Assembly (NCBI RefSeq): GCF_010365055.1
Contig: NZ_JAAFHA010000006.1
Location: forward strand, 40,346-104,345
Reading direction: 5' to 3'
DNA: 64,000 nt
Source of the DNA: Rhodoferax sp.
GTDB taxonomy: Bacteria; Pseudomonadota; Gammaproteobacteria; Burkholderiales; Burkholderiaceae_C
Shown here one piece after another: positions 43,525-54,250 of this stretch (within the stretch, counting starts at the first letter, position 1; each line of letters starts with the position of its first letter). The notes under the pieces were generated by a model. It was not told where the DNA came from and did no database searches. It saw only the letters and a program-made list of their open reading frames with translations. A program made the translations under genes and the position numbers.

Positions 43525-44760
43525 TTAGCCTGGACGCTTCATCTGGCAGCTGGTGGGTGTGCTGGCCACATACGCCTCAATGTATTTGACAGGCGCAAAG
43601 GTGTAACCGGTTTTTTCAGCACTATAAGGGTACTTTTTGTCCACTTTTTGCCATTTTGAAATGTACAAGCCCTGCTGCATCTGGTGGTCTGACTTGCGCA
43701 TCTCGGAGTCGCCGTTGAAGCCCTGGAACTTCAGCCCCTCCATCGCGGCAGCCACCTTGACCGGGTCGGTGGACCTTGCCTTGGCCATGCCTTCACTTAA
43801 AAGCACGAGGCCGTTGTAGATGGAGAAGGTGTAGAAGTCATCGCCAAACTTCTTCTGGAAGTCGTTCGCCAGTTTGCCCATGCCACCCGTGTAGTTGGAA
43901 TGGTTGTACGCGATCTGATAAATCTCGCCTTCACCGCCTGCGGCCAGCGCGGTGGGCGTGCCCGACACACCGGCATAGTAGGTATACATCGGCAGCTTGA
44001 GCCCAGAGTCGTTCAATGCCTTGACGAACAGCGTCAGGTCTTGCCCCCAATTGCCCGTCACGATGGTGTCGGCCCCCGACGCCTTGATCTTGGCGACATA
44101 GGGAGAAAAGTCCTTGACCTGACCCATCGGCACTAGATCATCGCCAACCATCTGGGCATCGGGCCGCTTGCGGGCCATACCTTCCTTGAAATACTTGCTG
44201 ACCTGCTGGCCGTGTGAGTAATTCTGGTTAAGCAAGTAGACCTTTTTGACTTCGGGCTTGTCTTTTATGAAGCTGGTCAGCGCCTCCATTTTCTGCGACG
44301 TGTCTGCATCCAGCCGGAAGTGCCAATAATTGCATTTCTCATTGGTCAAGGCCGGATCCACTGCGGAGTAATTCAGGTAGACCACTTCCTTGCCAGGGTT
44401 ACGCTCGTTGTGCTTGGCGACTGCATCGGACAAGGCAAGCGCCGCGCCGGAACCGTTTCCCTGCGCGATGTAACGAAAGCCCTGGTCGACCGCCGCTTTG
44501 AAGGTGTTGAGTGCTTCTTGTGGCGACCCTTTGCTGTCCATACCAACGATTTCAAATCTCACGCCTGCCGGGTTCCTGACGCCATTGGCGCGGTCGGCAA
44601 GGAACTGCCAGTTCTTCAGCTGGTTCTGGCCCACGTTGGCCATCGGCCCGGACAGTCCCTCGATCATGGCAATTTTGACGGTCTCGCCCTTTTGGGCAAG
44701 CGCGCTGCCGGCACAAAATACCGCAGCCGCAGCTGCAACAACGTTTATTACAAATTTCAT
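43525..44760 (-). CDS. ABC transporter substrate-binding protein 1 (LivK-like)
   Basis: 411-residue periplasmic binding protein of the Peripla_BP_6 type. Signal peptide MKFVINVVAAAAAVFCAGSA, cleavage near LAQ. Mature part: IEGLSGPMANVGQNQLKNWQ, VYLLNQNYSHGQQVSKYF, GADTIVTGNWGQDLTLFVKA, then a Cys near the C-terminus (PTSCQMKRPG) probably paired with the Cys in NEKCNYWHF. Start at ATG 44760 with AAGGAGA ahead; eight upstream codons in frame are not used. Clearly paralogous to the next gene. Confidence 0.92.
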   Translation of the reverse strand: MKFVINVVAAAAAVFCAGSALAQKGETVKIAMIEGLSGPMANVGQNQLKNWQFLADRANGVRNPAGVRFEIVGMDSKGSPQEALNTFKAAVDQGFRYIAQGNGSGAALALSDAVAKHNERNPGKEVVYLNYSAVDPALTNEKCNYWHFRLDADTSQKMEALTSFIKDKPEVKKVYLLNQNYSHGQQVSKYFKEGMARKRPDAQMVGDDLVPMGQVKDFSPYVAKIKASGADTIVTGNWGQDLTLFVKALNDSGLKLPMYTYYAGVSGTPTALAAGGEGEIYQIAYNHSNYTGGMGKLANDFQKKFGDDFYTFSIYNGLVLLSEGMAKARSTDPVKVAAAMEGLKFQGFNGDSEMRKSDHQMQQGLYISKWQKVDKKYPYSAEKTGYTFAPVKYIEAYVASTPTSCQMKRPG

Positions 44761-44810
44761 AAAAATCTCCTTAGTTTCAGTCAATCAACACCCGTCCAGC
44801 GTCACTGGTC

Positions 44811-46049
44811 TTAGGCCGGTCGCTTCATCTGGCAGCTGGTTGGCGTGCTGGCAATGAACGCGTCCATCTGCTTAACCGGTACGAAGGTGTAGCCGGTGTT
44901 CTCCACGCTGTACGGATATTTCTTGTCGACTTTTTGCCACTTGGTGACAAACATGGACTGCTGCAACTGGTGATCGGACTTGCGCATTTGTACTTCACCC
45001 GCAAAGCTCTTGACCGTCAAACCCTCCATCGCGGCGGCTACCTTGACCGGGTCGCTGGACTTGGCTTTGGCCATCGCGGCCGCCATCACGTTGATGCCGT
45101 TGTAAGTAGCCAGGGTGTAATAGTCGTCGTTGAACTTATTTTTGAAATCCGCCGTAATCGCACCGATCTCGCCGGTGTGGTTGGCGTGACCATAGGCAAT
45201 GACGTACACCTCGCTGTCACCGCCACCCGCAGCCAGCGCGGTGGGCGTCCCGGTGACCTGGGCGTAGTAGGTGTACATCGGCAATTTGAGACCGGCATCA
45301 TTGAGCGCCTTGACAAGCAGCGTCAAATCCGCGCCCCAATTGCCGGTCACGATGGTGTCGGCGCCGGACTGCTTGATCTTGGCGACATAAGGTGCAAAGT
45401 CTTTGACCTGACCAATGGGATGCAGATCATCACCCACAATCTTCACGTCAGGGCGTTTGCGGGCAATACCCTGCTTGAAATACTTGGCAACCTGCTGCCC
45501 GTGAGAGTAGTTCTGGTTGATCAAATAAACATTTTTGACGTTCGGCTGATCCTTCATGAAGGCGGTCAACGCCTCCATCTTCATGCTGGTGTCGGCGTCG
45601 AGGCGGAAATGCCAGTAGTCGCATTTCTCGTTGGTCATGGCTGGATCAACTGCGGCGTAATTGAGGTACACGACTTCTTTGCCGGGATTGCGCGCATTGT
45701 GTTTGGACACAGCATCGGCAATCGCCAACCCGGCACCTGAGCCGTTGCCTTGGGTCACGTAGCGAAAACCCTGGTCGATGGCCGCCTTGAGTGAGTTCAG
45801 GCTTTCCTGGGGAGACCCCTTGTTGTCAAAACCTGTGACTTCGAACTTCACGCCGGCGGGGTTTTTGGCCCCACTCAAGCGCTCGGCCACAAACTGCCAG
45901 CTTTTGAGCTGGTTTTGCCCCACATTGGCGAATGGGCCGGACAGCGGATCAATAAAAGCGATCTTGACGGTTGATCCAGCCTGGGCCAACGCACCACCGA
46001 CGCACAAAGCAGCCACCGTGGCAGCGACAACATTCCTTACCAATTTCAT
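44811..46049 (-). CDS. ABC transporter substrate-binding protein 2 (LivK-like)
   Basis: 412-residue periplasmic binding protein, tandem paralogue of the product of 43525-44760; the two share most residues throughout (for example KVYLLNQNYSHGQQV against NVYLINQNYSHGQQV, and identical TSCQMKRP endings). Signal peptide MKLVRNVVAATVAALCVGGA-LAQ. GGAGATTTATAT precedes ATG 46049. The differences lie mostly in the second lobe (TYYAQVTGTPTALAAGGG, IAYGHANHTGEIGA), so the two may bind related but different ligands for the same LivHMGF complex. Confidence 0.92.
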   Translation of the reverse strand: MKLVRNVVAATVAALCVGGALAQAGSTVKIAFIDPLSGPFANVGQNQLKSWQFVAERLSGAKNPAGVKFEVTGFDNKGSPQESLNSLKAAIDQGFRYVTQGNGSGAGLAIADAVSKHNARNPGKEVVYLNYAAVDPAMTNEKCDYWHFRLDADTSMKMEALTAFMKDQPNVKNVYLINQNYSHGQQVAKYFKQGIARKRPDVKIVGDDLHPIGQVKDFAPYVAKIKQSGADTIVTGNWGADLTLLVKALNDAGLKLPMYTYYAQVTGTPTALAAGGGDSEVYVIAYGHANHTGEIGAITADFKNKFNDDYYTLATYNGINVMAAAMAKAKSSDPVKVAAAMEGLTVKSFAGEVQMRKSDHQLQQSMFVTKWQKVDKKYPYSVENTGYTFVPVKQMDAFIASTPTSCQMKRPA

Positions 46050-46169
46050 ATATAAATCTCCTGGGTTTTGATACATCAACACCCGTCCAGCGTACAAGCA
46101 TTTTTGGCTTGTCCCATGAGGGATTTCCCGTACGATGAATCACCCAGGCGACACGAATCGAATCAGGTC

Positions 46170-47798
46170 TCAGGCATCCGGCAGCTTGTAATCCTTGAGC
46201 AGTTCACGCAATTTGCTCTTCTGCATCTTGCCGGTGCCACCGAGCGGAATCGCGTCGACAAAAACGACGTCGTCCGGTATCTGCCACTTGGCAGTTTTGC
46301 CTTCATAAAAGGCAAGCAACTCGTCACGCAAGACGTCCGCACCGGGTTTCTTCATCACGGCGATGATGGGCCGCTCGTCCCACTTGGGATGCTTCATGCC
46401 GATGCAAGCCGCCATCGCCACGGCTGGATGGGACATGGCAATGTTCTCTACATCAATGGAACTGATCCACTCACCGCCGGACTTGATGACGTCTTTGCTG
46501 CGGTCGGTGATCTGCATGTAGCCATCGGCATCAATGGTGGCGACGTCGCCAGTCGGGAACCAGCCGTCGACCAAGGGTGAGCCACCCTCGCCTTTGAAAT
46601 AGTCACTGATGATCCACGGACCCTTGACCAGCAGGTCACCGTAGGTCTTGCCGTCCCAAGGCAATTCGTTCCCGTTGCCATCCACAATTTTCATGTCCAC
46701 GCCGAAAACGCCCCGCCCCTGCTTGAGCCGGACCTTCATTTTTTCCTCTGGCGACATCGTAAGATGCTTGTTCTTGAGGGTGCAGACCGTGCCCAGGGGT
46801 GACATTTCCGTCATACCCCAGGCATGCAGGACCTCCACCCCATAGACGTCATTGAAAGCTGTGATCATGGCCGGCGGGCAGGCCGAGCCGCCAATGACAG
46901 TGCGCTTGAGCGTGCTGAAACGCAAACCACCGGCCTGCATATGACTCAGCATCATCTGCCATACGGTGGGCACACCGGCAGCAAACGACACACGTTCGCT
47001 CTCGATCAATTCAAAGATGGATTTTCCGTCCATGGCTGGCCCCGGAAACACCAGTTTCGCCCCCGTCATGGCCGCAGAGTATGGCAAGCCCCAGGCATTG
47101 ACGTGGAACATGGGTACCACGGGCAACACGGTGTCGCGCGCGCTCATGCTCAAGGCGTCTGGCAAAGCGCCCGCAAACGCATGCAGCATGGTGGATCGAT
47201 GGCTGTACAGCGCTCCCTTGGGGTTGCCGGTGGTGCCGCTGGTGTAGCACATGCTGGACGCCGAATTTTCATCAAATGAGGGCCACTGATAAATGCTCGA
47301 TTGCGCGCCAATCCAGGCTTCATAACTTAGCAGGCCGGGAATGCCGCTGTCGGCCGGCAGTTTGTCGGCATCACACAGGGCCACAAAGTGTTTGATGGTG
47401 GTGCAGCGGCTATGGATGGCTTTGACAATGGGCAAAAAGCTCGTGTCAAAACACAGCACGGAATCTTCGGCGTGGTTGGCAATCCAGACAATCTGGTCCG
47501 GGTGCAGGCGCGGATTGAGCGTATGCAGCACCCGACCCGATCCGCTCACGCCAAAGTACATTTCCAGGTGGCGGTAGCCATTCCAGGCGAGGGTGGCCAC
47601 CCGGTCGCTGAAGGGCAACTTCATGCCATCCAGCGCATTGGCAACCTGTCGGGAACGTGACGCTATGTCCTTGTAAGTGCAGCGGTGAATGTCCCCCTCC
47701 ACCCGACGCGACACGACTTCACCTTCGCCGTGGTGGCGATCTGCAAATTCGATCAGCGACGAAATCAACAATTGGTGGCTTTGCATCAACCCGAGCAT
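46170..47798 (-). CDS. Medium/long-chain acyl-CoA ligase (AMP-forming)
   Basis: 542-residue adenylate-forming ligase. ATP loop [19 protein letters not shown] (P-loop), [16 protein letters not shown], the A5 motif [14 protein letters not shown], the A7/A8 hinge [20 protein letters not shown] and [15 protein letters not shown], and the A10 Lys in GGTGKMQK. The FHVNAWG context fits medium-chain fatty or aryl-alkanoic acid ligases. Start at ATG 47798 ([15 protein letters not shown]), GGAG eight bases ahead; the longer open frame is rejected. First gene of the block and 120 bp from the binding proteins: it probably activates the imported acid. Confidence 0.92.
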   Translation of the reverse strand: MLGLMQSHQLLISSLIEFADRHHGEGEVVSRRVEGDIHRCTYKDIASRSRQVANALDGMKLPFSDRVATLAWNGYRHLEMYFGVSGSGRVLHTLNPRLHPDQIVWIANHAEDSVLCFDTSFLPIVKAIHSRCTTIKHFVALCDADKLPADSGIPGLLSYEAWIGAQSSIYQWPSFDENSASSMCYTSGTTGNPKGALYSHRSTMLHAFAGALPDALSMSARDTVLPVVPMFHVNAWGLPYSAAMTGAKLVFPGPAMDGKSIFELIESERVSFAAGVPTVWQMMLSHMQAGGLRFSTLKRTVIGGSACPPAMITAFNDVYGVEVLHAWGMTEMSPLGTVCTLKNKHLTMSPEEKMKVRLKQGRGVFGVDMKIVDGNGNELPWDGKTYGDLLVKGPWIISDYFKGEGGSPLVDGWFPTGDVATIDADGYMQITDRSKDVIKSGGEWISSIDVENIAMSHPAVAMAACIGMKHPKWDERPIIAVMKKPGADVLRDELLAFYEGKTAKWQIPDDVVFVDAIPLGGTGKMQKSKLRELLKDYKLPDA

Positions 47799-47956
47799 GA
47801 AACTTCTCCTCAAAATTGGTCTATTGGTCCGCCAGCATGGTACTGCGGTTTTCATGCAAATGGCCTGCACTTTGCCCAATCCACCGTTCCCGTGAAGGGG
47901 CGGTCGTCCAGTTTTCTGGGGTAGCGTGCGGCGAAAGATTCGGGAAAGGCTCAGCG

Positions 47957-48101
47957 CTGAAAACCGAGCCACGCAGTCCTTGGCCCAACGTGGGCTGGTG
48001 ACGCTTGAATTCGGACGTGTGGATATTCCCAACGACGACGCGTTGACGCAGTTTTTTTCAACGCCAGAAAATCCACCCGGTACGCCTGAAAACTGAGCCA
48101 C
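47957..48101. repeat. Pair of CTGAAAAC(C/T)GAGCCAC repeats, possible IS21-type end remnant
   Basis: The 16-mer occurs at 47957-47972 and 48086-48101 in the same direction, one mismatch apart. GTGGCTCAGTTTTCAG-like repeats occur at the ends of IS21-family elements (recollection). No transposase remains in the 47799-48166 gap, so this would be a scar. Confidence 0.4.
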
Positions 48102-48166
48102 GGGCGCCCGCTGCGTGGATAACCCTGCGCGCCTTGTGCGACAGCGTCCTGCGACACAATTCGACC

Positions 48167-49657
48167 ATGACCCTGGCCGCACAAAACTTCACCGCCCTCG
48201 ATGTGGGATTAACCTGGCGCAACAGCTTCGCCCAACTGGGCAAACGCTTTTTCACGCCACTCGCCCCCTGGCCACTGCCTGCGCCTTATTGGGTTGGCCG
48301 CAGCGCCTCCGTGGCCCGTGAGTTGGGTCTCAACGCGTTGTGGCTGAACTCGCCAGAGCTGCTCCAGGTGCTGGCGGGCAACCAACCGATGGCAGGCACG
48401 CAGCCGCTGGCCAGCGTCTACAGCGGCCATCAGTTTGGCCAGTGGGCCGGGCAACTGGGTGATGGCCGTGCCATTTTGCTGGGCGAAACCGGGGGCCTGG
48501 AGGTGCAGCTGAAAGGTTCCGGGCTGACGCCCTACTCCCGTATGGGCGACGGGCGTGCCGTGTTGCGTTCGAGCATCCGCGAGTTCTTGTGCAGCGAAGC
48601 GATGCACGGCCTGGGCATCGCCACCTCGCGCGCCCTGTGCGTCATCGGCTCGGATGCACCGATACGGCGCGAGACCGTCGAGACTGCCGCCGTGGTGACG
48701 CGGGTGGCGCCCAGCTTCATCCGGTTCGGCCACTTTGAGCACTTTTGCCATCATGACCAGCCTGCGCAGCTCAAGATCCTGGCCGACTACGTGATTGACC
48801 GCTTTTACCCGGCCTGCCGCGCAAGCGCCAAGTTTTCCGGGAACCCATACGCGGCCCTGCTGGAGGCGGTGAGCGAGCGCACTGCGACCATGGTGGCGCA
48901 GTGGCAGGCGGTCGGCTTTTGCCATGGCGTCTTGAACACCGACAACATGAGCATTCTGGGTCTGACCATCGACTACGGCCCGTTCCAGTTTCTCGATGGC
49001 TTTGACCCCGGCCACATCTGCAACCATTCCGACACCCAAGGCCGCTACGCCTTCGACCAGCAGCCTAACATCGCCTACTGGAACCTGTTTTGTCTGGGGC
49101 AAGCTTTGCTGCCGCTGATCGGCGAGCAGGAACTCGCCATCGCGGCGCTTGAATCCTACAAGACCGTGTTTCCCGCCGTCTTTGAGCGCCTGATGTTTGC
49201 CAAACTGGGGCTGTTGGATGCCAGCGCCAACACGGCCACGGTAGATCAGGGGCTGCTGCAAGACATCCTGCAACTGCTGGCCCAAGACAGGGTGGACTAC
49301 ACCCTGTTCTGGCGGCGCCTGAGCCATGTCGCCGCCGGTACACACGCCCCATCGGTGCGGGAATTGTTTCTGGATCGATCCGGCGCAGACGCGTGGTTAC
49401 TACGCTATTCAGAGCGGCTTGCGCTTATTCCACGCGGGCTAGCGGCCGATTTGATGCTTGAAACCAATCCAAAATTTGTGCTGCGCAATTTTTTGGGCGA
49501 ACAAGCTATCCAAGCGTCAAAACTGAAAGACTATTCAGTAGTTGAGACCTTGCTGAGGCTGCTTGAATCGCCCTTTGAGGAACATGCCGGCTTTGAGGAC
49601 TACGCGGCGTCTCCGCCCGATTGGGCCAGCAGCATCGAAATCAGTTGCAGTTCTTGA
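48167..49657 (+). CDS. selO: SelO/YdiU family protein adenylyltransferase
   Basis: 496-residue pseudokinase-fold enzyme that transfers AMP to proteins (family knowledge). Seen: [20 protein letters not shown], then [57 protein letters not shown] (metal-binding Asn/Asp), and the C-terminal ISCSS, with Cys where some homologues carry selenocysteine. ATG 48167 ([15 protein letters not shown]) is used; an upstream in-frame start at 48134 is less likely. A copy of the short repeat is read in frame at about residues 413-430 ([15 protein letters not shown]), in a loop that is variable among homologues. The stop lies 17 bases inside the convergent GGDEF-EAL gene. Confidence 0.93.
   Translation: MTLAAQNFTALDVGLTWRNSFAQLGKRFFTPLAPWPLPAPYWVGRSASVARELGLNALWLNSPELLQVLAGNQPMAGTQPLASVYSGHQFGQWAGQLGDGRAILLGETGGLEVQLKGSGLTPYSRMGDGRAVLRSSIREFLCSEAMHGLGIATSRALCVIGSDAPIRRETVETAAVVTRVAPSFIRFGHFEHFCHHDQPAQLKILADYVIDRFYPACRASAKFSGNPYAALLEAVSERTATMVAQWQAVGFCHGVLNTDNMSILGLTIDYGPFQFLDGFDPGHICNHSDTQGRYAFDQQPNIAYWNLFCLGQALLPLIGEQELAIAALESYKTVFPAVFERLMFAKLGLLDASANTATVDQGLLQDILQLLAQDRVDYTLFWRRLSHVAAGTHAPSVRELFLDRSGADAWLLRYSERLALIPRGLAADLMLETNPKFVLRNFLGEQAIQASKLKDYSVVETLLRLLESPFEEHAGFEDYAASPPDWASSIEISCSS
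49404..49454. repeat. Short interspersed repeat, copy 7, inside selO
   Basis: GCTATTCAGAGCGGCTTGCG ... CACGCGGGCTAGCGGCCGAT aligns to copy 2 at 29 of 37 bases without gaps. It is translated as part of SelO without disturbing the frame. Confidence 0.65.
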
Positions 49658-52079
49658 GAGCTTCAATTGAGCAGGCTTGCGGCAATGACGCCATCAGGCG
49701 TTCAAGCTCATCGGCAGGCAGCCCAGGCGAACAAAGAAAACCCTGAAACGCTTCGCAATTGAGCGCCGCCAGGTAGTCCCTTTGCGCAATGGTTTCGACC
49801 CCTTCTGCAACCACTTTCAATTTGAGGCCGCGCGCCATGCCAATGGTCGCACTCACGATGGCCCGGTCACTTTCGTCGTCAGGCAAACCCATCACAAAAG
49901 AGCGATCGATCTTGAGCTTGGAGATGGGGAATCTTTTCAGATAAGCCAAACTCGAATAACCGGTGCCAAAGTCGTCAATCGACAGGGCGACACCGAGGGC
50001 CGCCAAGGCGTGCAATCGGGTCAAGGTTTCATTCGCGTCCCTGACCAAAATGGACTCGGTCAATTCAAGCTCCAACAGGTGGGGCGGCAACCTTGATGCG
50101 ATCAGCACATTGGCAACAATTTCCACAAAATCGGCCTGCTGAAACTGCAACGCGGACACGTTGACCGAAACTGCGACTGGCGTGCCGCCACCGTGCCAGA
50201 GCACCGCCTGCCGCACGGCCTCCTTGAGCACCCAGGTACCGATCGTGACGATGAAGCCCGATGCCTCCGCCAAGGGAATAAACACCACGGGCGACACATG
50301 GCCCAATTCGCTATCGGACCAGCGGATCAGCGCCTCCACGCCCAGCAACTGCCCGGTGTCCAGGGATATCTGGGGTTGGTAGTGCAGCTGGAACAAACCC
50401 TGCTCCATGGCCCGGCGCATGGCATGGTCCATTTTCATGCGCGACAGCAAATCAACGTTCATCTGCGGCTGATAGAAACGAAAACTGCCGCGTCCACGTT
50501 CCTTGACCAAGTACATCGCCGTGTCAGCACATTTGATCAATTCATCAAGTGAGCGGCCGTCGGCCGGAAACAGCGCAATACCGATGCTGCAGCCAACCGA
50601 AAAGCTGGTCTCCTCGATCAAAAAAGCCTGCGCCATCAGGTCGAGAATGCGGTGTGCCAACACTTCTGCACCACGGGCGTCCATTTCCTGGACAAAGATA
50701 ACAAAGTCATCGCCACCGAGCCGGCACAAGGTGTCGGCGTCACGCAAGCACCGTTTGATGCGTTCGGCCACCTCGACCAGAACCCGGTCGCCAAACACAT
50801 GCCCCATCGAGTCATTGATATTCTTGAAGTGATCCAGATCCAGAAAAAAAACGCCAAATTGCGCGCTGTGGCGCTCTGCCACGCGCAATGCATAGCCGAC
50901 CCGCTGCGACAACAGTAATTTATTGGGCAGGCCGGTGAGGGCGTCGCTGTAAGCCAGTTGCTCAATCCGTTTTTGGGCCGCAAGTTCTTCGGTCAGGTCC
51001 TTGAGAAAACCAATGGTGTGCAAAACAGCGCCCTGCTCATCTCGCAACAACACCCAGGACAAATGAACAGCACAAGCGGCACGACCGACTCGATTGAGCC
51101 AAACCTGACCGCGCCAGACACCCGCATCGCGCAGCACTTGGTCCACACGAACCATCAATTCAGCATCATGCGAGTCTTGAAAAAAATCCCTCGCCGACTG
51201 CCCCAGTAATTGAGATTGGGTCGCTTCTGTCAAGCGCTCACACACGGGATTGACGGCCAGTATCGTCAGGCTTGGGTCCGTAATAAAGATCGCCTCCACA
51301 CTTGACTCGAAAACCTTGGCCGCCAGACGCAGCCGGGACTGGGCGTCAACGCTCTGCGTGATGTCGCGAAATGAGAACACGCGACCGGTCGCGCGTCCTC
51401 GGCTGTATTGCGGCAGTGACACCCGTTCCAGCAGACGCCCAGTGGTCAAAACCAGTAAATCGGTGCTCTCCAATAAGGGATCCTCGGTGATCTCCAGAAG
51501 CCGATTCTCATACGCTGTTTCATCGACGACACATGAGGCAAGATGGGCAGACAAAGCCCTGCCATCGCGCTTCAACAGCAGTTCTTCGGGCACGTCCCAC
51601 ATGGCGGCAAAGTGCCGGTTGTAGTTGCGGATGTCGTCATCGCGATCAATGACCAGAATGCCATCGGCGGTAGATTCGAGTGTGGCACGCAGCTCTGTCA
51701 CCAAGCTTTCAAGTTCAGCCTCGGCGCGGCGCTGTTGACGCATATCGCGGATGCCCACCAAATACACGGCACGACCGGTCTCGGGCCAAACCCGGCTGAC
51801 ACGGCGTTCCACCGGGACGGCCATGCCATCGGCGCCGCGCAACAGGGTTTCGGAGTGAATGCCATCCACCAAACCAGCGGCGACATCTTCCCAAAAGAAC
51901 TGGTCTTCCGGCGTCGCGGTCAGCTCAATCGCGGGCTTGCCCACCAACTCCTCTGCCGGCAGCCCCAACAAGTCGGCCGCTGCGCGATTGACCAAGAGGA
52001 TGCGCAAACTCACCGGATCAACCAGCCAGACGGCCTCGATCAAGCCATCAATCAAGAGTCCCCACCCGGGCGACGTCAC
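49641..52079 (-). CDS. PAS-GGDEF-EAL cyclic-di-GMP enzyme
   Basis: 812-residue signalling protein without transmembrane segments. Three PAS-like domains at about residues 5-115, 125-245 and 258-375 ([60 protein letters not shown]). GGDEF follows at about 385-550 with an active-site variant RLGGDDF, usually still competent. The EAL domain is at about 560-805 with [33 protein letters not shown] and VVAEGVE, so phosphodiesterase residues appear complete. Both making and breaking c-di-GMP are possible. It overlaps the upstream HD-GYP gene by four bases (ATGA) and the convergent selO by 17 bases. Confidence 0.94.
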   Translation of the reverse strand: MTSPGWGLLIDGLIEAVWLVDPVSLRILLVNRAAADLLGLPAEELVGKPAIELTATPEDQFFWEDVAAGLVDGIHSETLLRGADGMAVPVERRVSRVWPETGRAVYLVGIRDMRQQRRAEAELESLVTELRATLESTADGILVIDRDDDIRNYNRHFAAMWDVPEELLLKRDGRALSAHLASCVVDETAYENRLLEITEDPLLESTDLLVLTTGRLLERVSLPQYSRGRATGRVFSFRDITQSVDAQSRLRLAAKVFESSVEAIFITDPSLTILAVNPVCERLTEATQSQLLGQSARDFFQDSHDAELMVRVDQVLRDAGVWRGQVWLNRVGRAACAVHLSWVLLRDEQGAVLHTIGFLKDLTEELAAQKRIEQLAYSDALTGLPNKLLLSQRVGYALRVAERHSAQFGVFFLDLDHFKNINDSMGHVFGDRVLVEVAERIKRCLRDADTLCRLGGDDFVIFVQEMDARGAEVLAHRILDLMAQAFLIEETSFSVGCSIGIALFPADGRSLDELIKCADTAMYLVKERGRGSFRFYQPQMNVDLLSRMKMDHAMRRAMEQGLFQLHYQPQISLDTGQLLGVEALIRWSDSELGHVSPVVFIPLAEASGFIVTIGTWVLKEAVRQAVLWHGGGTPVAVSVNVSALQFQQADFVEIVANVLIASRLPPHLLELELTESILVRDANETLTRLHALAALGVALSIDDFGTGYSSLAYLKRFPISKLKIDRSFVMGLPDDESDRAIVSATIGMARGLKLKVVAEGVETIAQRDYLAALNCEAFQGFLCSPGLPADELERLMASLPQACSIEALKNCN

Positions 52080-53491
52080 GCTCCAACCTCGTCTGATGAT
52101 GAATTGATTGCATTTTCAAAAAAATAACAAATTCGCTGTCGCGGCGACAGGTAATCCATGGCGTCCCGCGGCAAACTCGTTGGCTTGAGACTGCGCCGAA
52201 TCCCGATATCAGGCACGAGCTCCAAGTCCAGAATCAGCGCCTCATGCTTGGGGATACGGGGCTCATACACGATCACCCGGGGCTTGAGCGGCCGGGTGGA
52301 ATTGACCGACACCACCAGGGCAAATCGTTCGTCGGCCAATTGCACAACAGAACCTGGCGGGTAAACACCCATCATGCGAATAAATGCATTCAGGGCCACG
52401 CTGTCAAAACGGTTCTTCAGTTGGGCAAAAATGAGCGCCAGGGCTTCATGCGGGGTGATTGCGGCCGATGGCCGGCCCGGGTTGCACAAGTTGTCATACT
52501 GGTTGATGAGCGACAAAATTTTGCTCGGCGTGGACAGACTGTCGCCCTTGAGTCGGCCCGGGAAACCACTGCCGTCCATCGCCTCGTGATGCTGGGCGAT
52601 GGCTTGTACGGCGCCAGCGCTCAAGTCCATGTGCTGACCCAGAGTGACGCCTTGCGCAACATGCTCCTGGTACAACTTGTATTCAGCTGTCGAAAAATTC
52701 TCTTCCGGCCAGCGCACGCGATCCGGCAAACGGGTTTTGCCGATGTCATGCAAGAACGCCCCCATGCCCAGATCAAGCATGTCTGGCTGTGGCAGACCCA
52801 ACGACCGGCCAAGCAGCAGTGAAAGAATGGTCACATTGACCGGATGCATGGACGCTTTGTCCCCCATACCCTCTGACAACAAGCGAATGGCCAACTCGCC
52901 TTCCTCCAGCATGTCACCAACAAACCCGCTGACCACGCCAAAACACTGTTGCTTGGCCGCACCAGGCAAGGCGCTGACTTGTTCTACGGCCAGCTTGTAG
53001 TGTTGAATGGCGTCAACAAAGCGGCGTTCACAGACGATCAGCTGGCGCTGCTGAGCGCTCAACAGATCACTGCGCTGTTTGCGAAGACGAAGCTCGTCAG
53101 TTGGCTCCAAACTAAGGTCTGGCTTGGTTTGTTCACCCGGGTCAGCGCCCGCCGCGACCTGCGGGCCATCGACATTTTCGAACCCTGACAACAGATCACT
53201 CTTGCCAGGCAAATAACGAACACGTTTCAAACCCAGGCTGCGAATCACCGCAAGCTGCTTCTCAGAGCTAATTTTGAAGCTGCCGGTGGGAAATGGATGT
53301 GACATCCAGCCGAGCCCGAGTTCGATGAACATGCCAAGTCGCAATTGATGAATTTCAATGAATTCGAACTGAGCTTCGTCCATACGTGATTCGGTTTGGC
53401 CGCCCTGCGTCTCATGAGCAAGGCAATATTTGACACTGGAATGCTGATCTGACCGATCAACATTTCCGTCCTGGACTTTGGAGAATATCAT
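52076..53491 (-). CDS. HD-GYP c-di-GMP phosphodiesterase with DUF3391
   Basis: Up to 471 residues. The DUF3391-type N-domain begins with FIEIHQLRLGMFIELGLGWM, then SFKISSEKQLAVIRSLGLKR. The HD-GYP domain lies at about 210-380 with MGAFLHDIGKTRLP (HD) and AIAQHHEAMDGSGFPGRL, where Gly-Phe-Pro replaces Gly-Tyr-Pro. ATG 53491 leaves only 27 bases to the divergent GST gene, too few for two promoters, so Met at 53383 (MDEAQFEFIEIHQL), which is the normal family start, may be the true one. First gene of the c-di-GMP pair. Confidence 0.9.
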   Translation of the reverse strand: MIFSKVQDGNVDRSDQHSSVKYCLAHETQGGQTESRMDEAQFEFIEIHQLRLGMFIELGLGWMSHPFPTGSFKISSEKQLAVIRSLGLKRVRYLPGKSDLLSGFENVDGPQVAAGADPGEQTKPDLSLEPTDELRLRKQRSDLLSAQQRQLIVCERRFVDAIQHYKLAVEQVSALPGAAKQQCFGVVSGFVGDMLEEGELAIRLLSEGMGDKASMHPVNVTILSLLLGRSLGLPQPDMLDLGMGAFLHDIGKTRLPDRVRWPEENFSTAEYKLYQEHVAQGVTLGQHMDLSAGAVQAIAQHHEAMDGSGFPGRLKGDSLSTPSKILSLINQYDNLCNPGRPSAAITPHEALALIFAQLKNRFDSVALNAFIRMMGVYPPGSVVQLADERFALVVSVNSTRPLKPRVIVYEPRIPKHEALILDLELVPDIGIRRSLKPTSLPRDAMDYLSPRQRICYFFENAINSSSDEVGA

Positions 53492-53518
53492 GCCGAATCC
53501 AAAGAAAAGGGAATCCTA

Positions 53519-54238
53519 ATGATTGATTTGTATTACTGGCCCACCCCCAACGGTTGGAAAATCTCCATCATGCTGGAAGAATGCAAGCTGCCGTACGATC
53601 TGTTCCCGGTGAACATTGGCAAGGGCGAGCAGTTTGCGCCCGATTTTTTAGCGATCAGCCCCAACAACCGCATGCCTGCCATCGTCGACCATGATCCCGC
53701 CGATGGCGGCGAGCCGATCGCAGTGTTTGAGAGTGGCGCCATTCTGATTTACCTCGCGGAGAAGACCGGCCTCTTCATGCCCGGCGACGTGCGCGGTAGG
53801 ACCCAGATCATGCAATGGTTGATGTGGCAGATGGGCGGACTGGGACCGATGGCGGGGCAAAACGGTCATTTTTTGCTCTATGCGCCCGAAAAAGTACCCT
53901 ACGCCATTGATCGATACGGCAAAGAGGTGAACCGCCTTTATGGCGTCCTCAACACCCAGCTCGGCAAGACCGGCGCGTTTGTGGCCGGGCCTGACTACTC
54001 CATTGCCGACATGGCGATCTTCCCCTGGATCCGAACCCATCAGGCGCAGAAGGTGTCTCTCGACGAATTTCCCCACATCAAGCGCTGGTATGACGCACTG
54101 TTCCTGCGCCCGGCCGTCCTGCGCGGGCTTGATGTGCTCAAGGACCTGCGCGCTGGCACCATGAGCGAAACCGCACGCAAGGCACTGTTTGGACAAACGG
54201 CGCAGAGCGTGCGTGCCGGTGATCACAAACTCATTTGA
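53519..54238 (+). CDS. Glutathione S-transferase (YfcG/Nu-class-like)
   Basis: 239-residue GST. Thioredoxin-like N-domain MIDLYYWPTPNGWKISIMLE with the Thr-Pro-Asn site of the YfcG/YghU disulfide-bond reductases, FLAISPNNRMPAIVDHDP (cis-Pro) and VFESGAILIYLAEKTG (Glu-Ser glutathione site). Helical C-domain with YSIADMAIFPWI. AAGGGAATC precedes the ATG. It is followed by a DsbA-fold isomerase (12 bp) and a methyltransferase-fold gene that overlaps the latter, forming a three-gene unit that suggests glutathione-dependent handling of an aromatic or electrophile. Confidence 0.92.
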   Translation: MIDLYYWPTPNGWKISIMLEECKLPYDLFPVNIGKGEQFAPDFLAISPNNRMPAIVDHDPADGGEPIAVFESGAILIYLAEKTGLFMPGDVRGRTQIMQWLMWQMGGLGPMAGQNGHFLLYAPEKVPYAIDRYGKEVNRLYGVLNTQLGKTGAFVAGPDYSIADMAIFPWIRTHQAQKVSLDEFPHIKRWYDALFLRPAVLRGLDVLKDLRAGTMSETARKALFGQTAQSVRAGDHKLI

Positions 54239-54250
54239 AGGAAAACCAGC

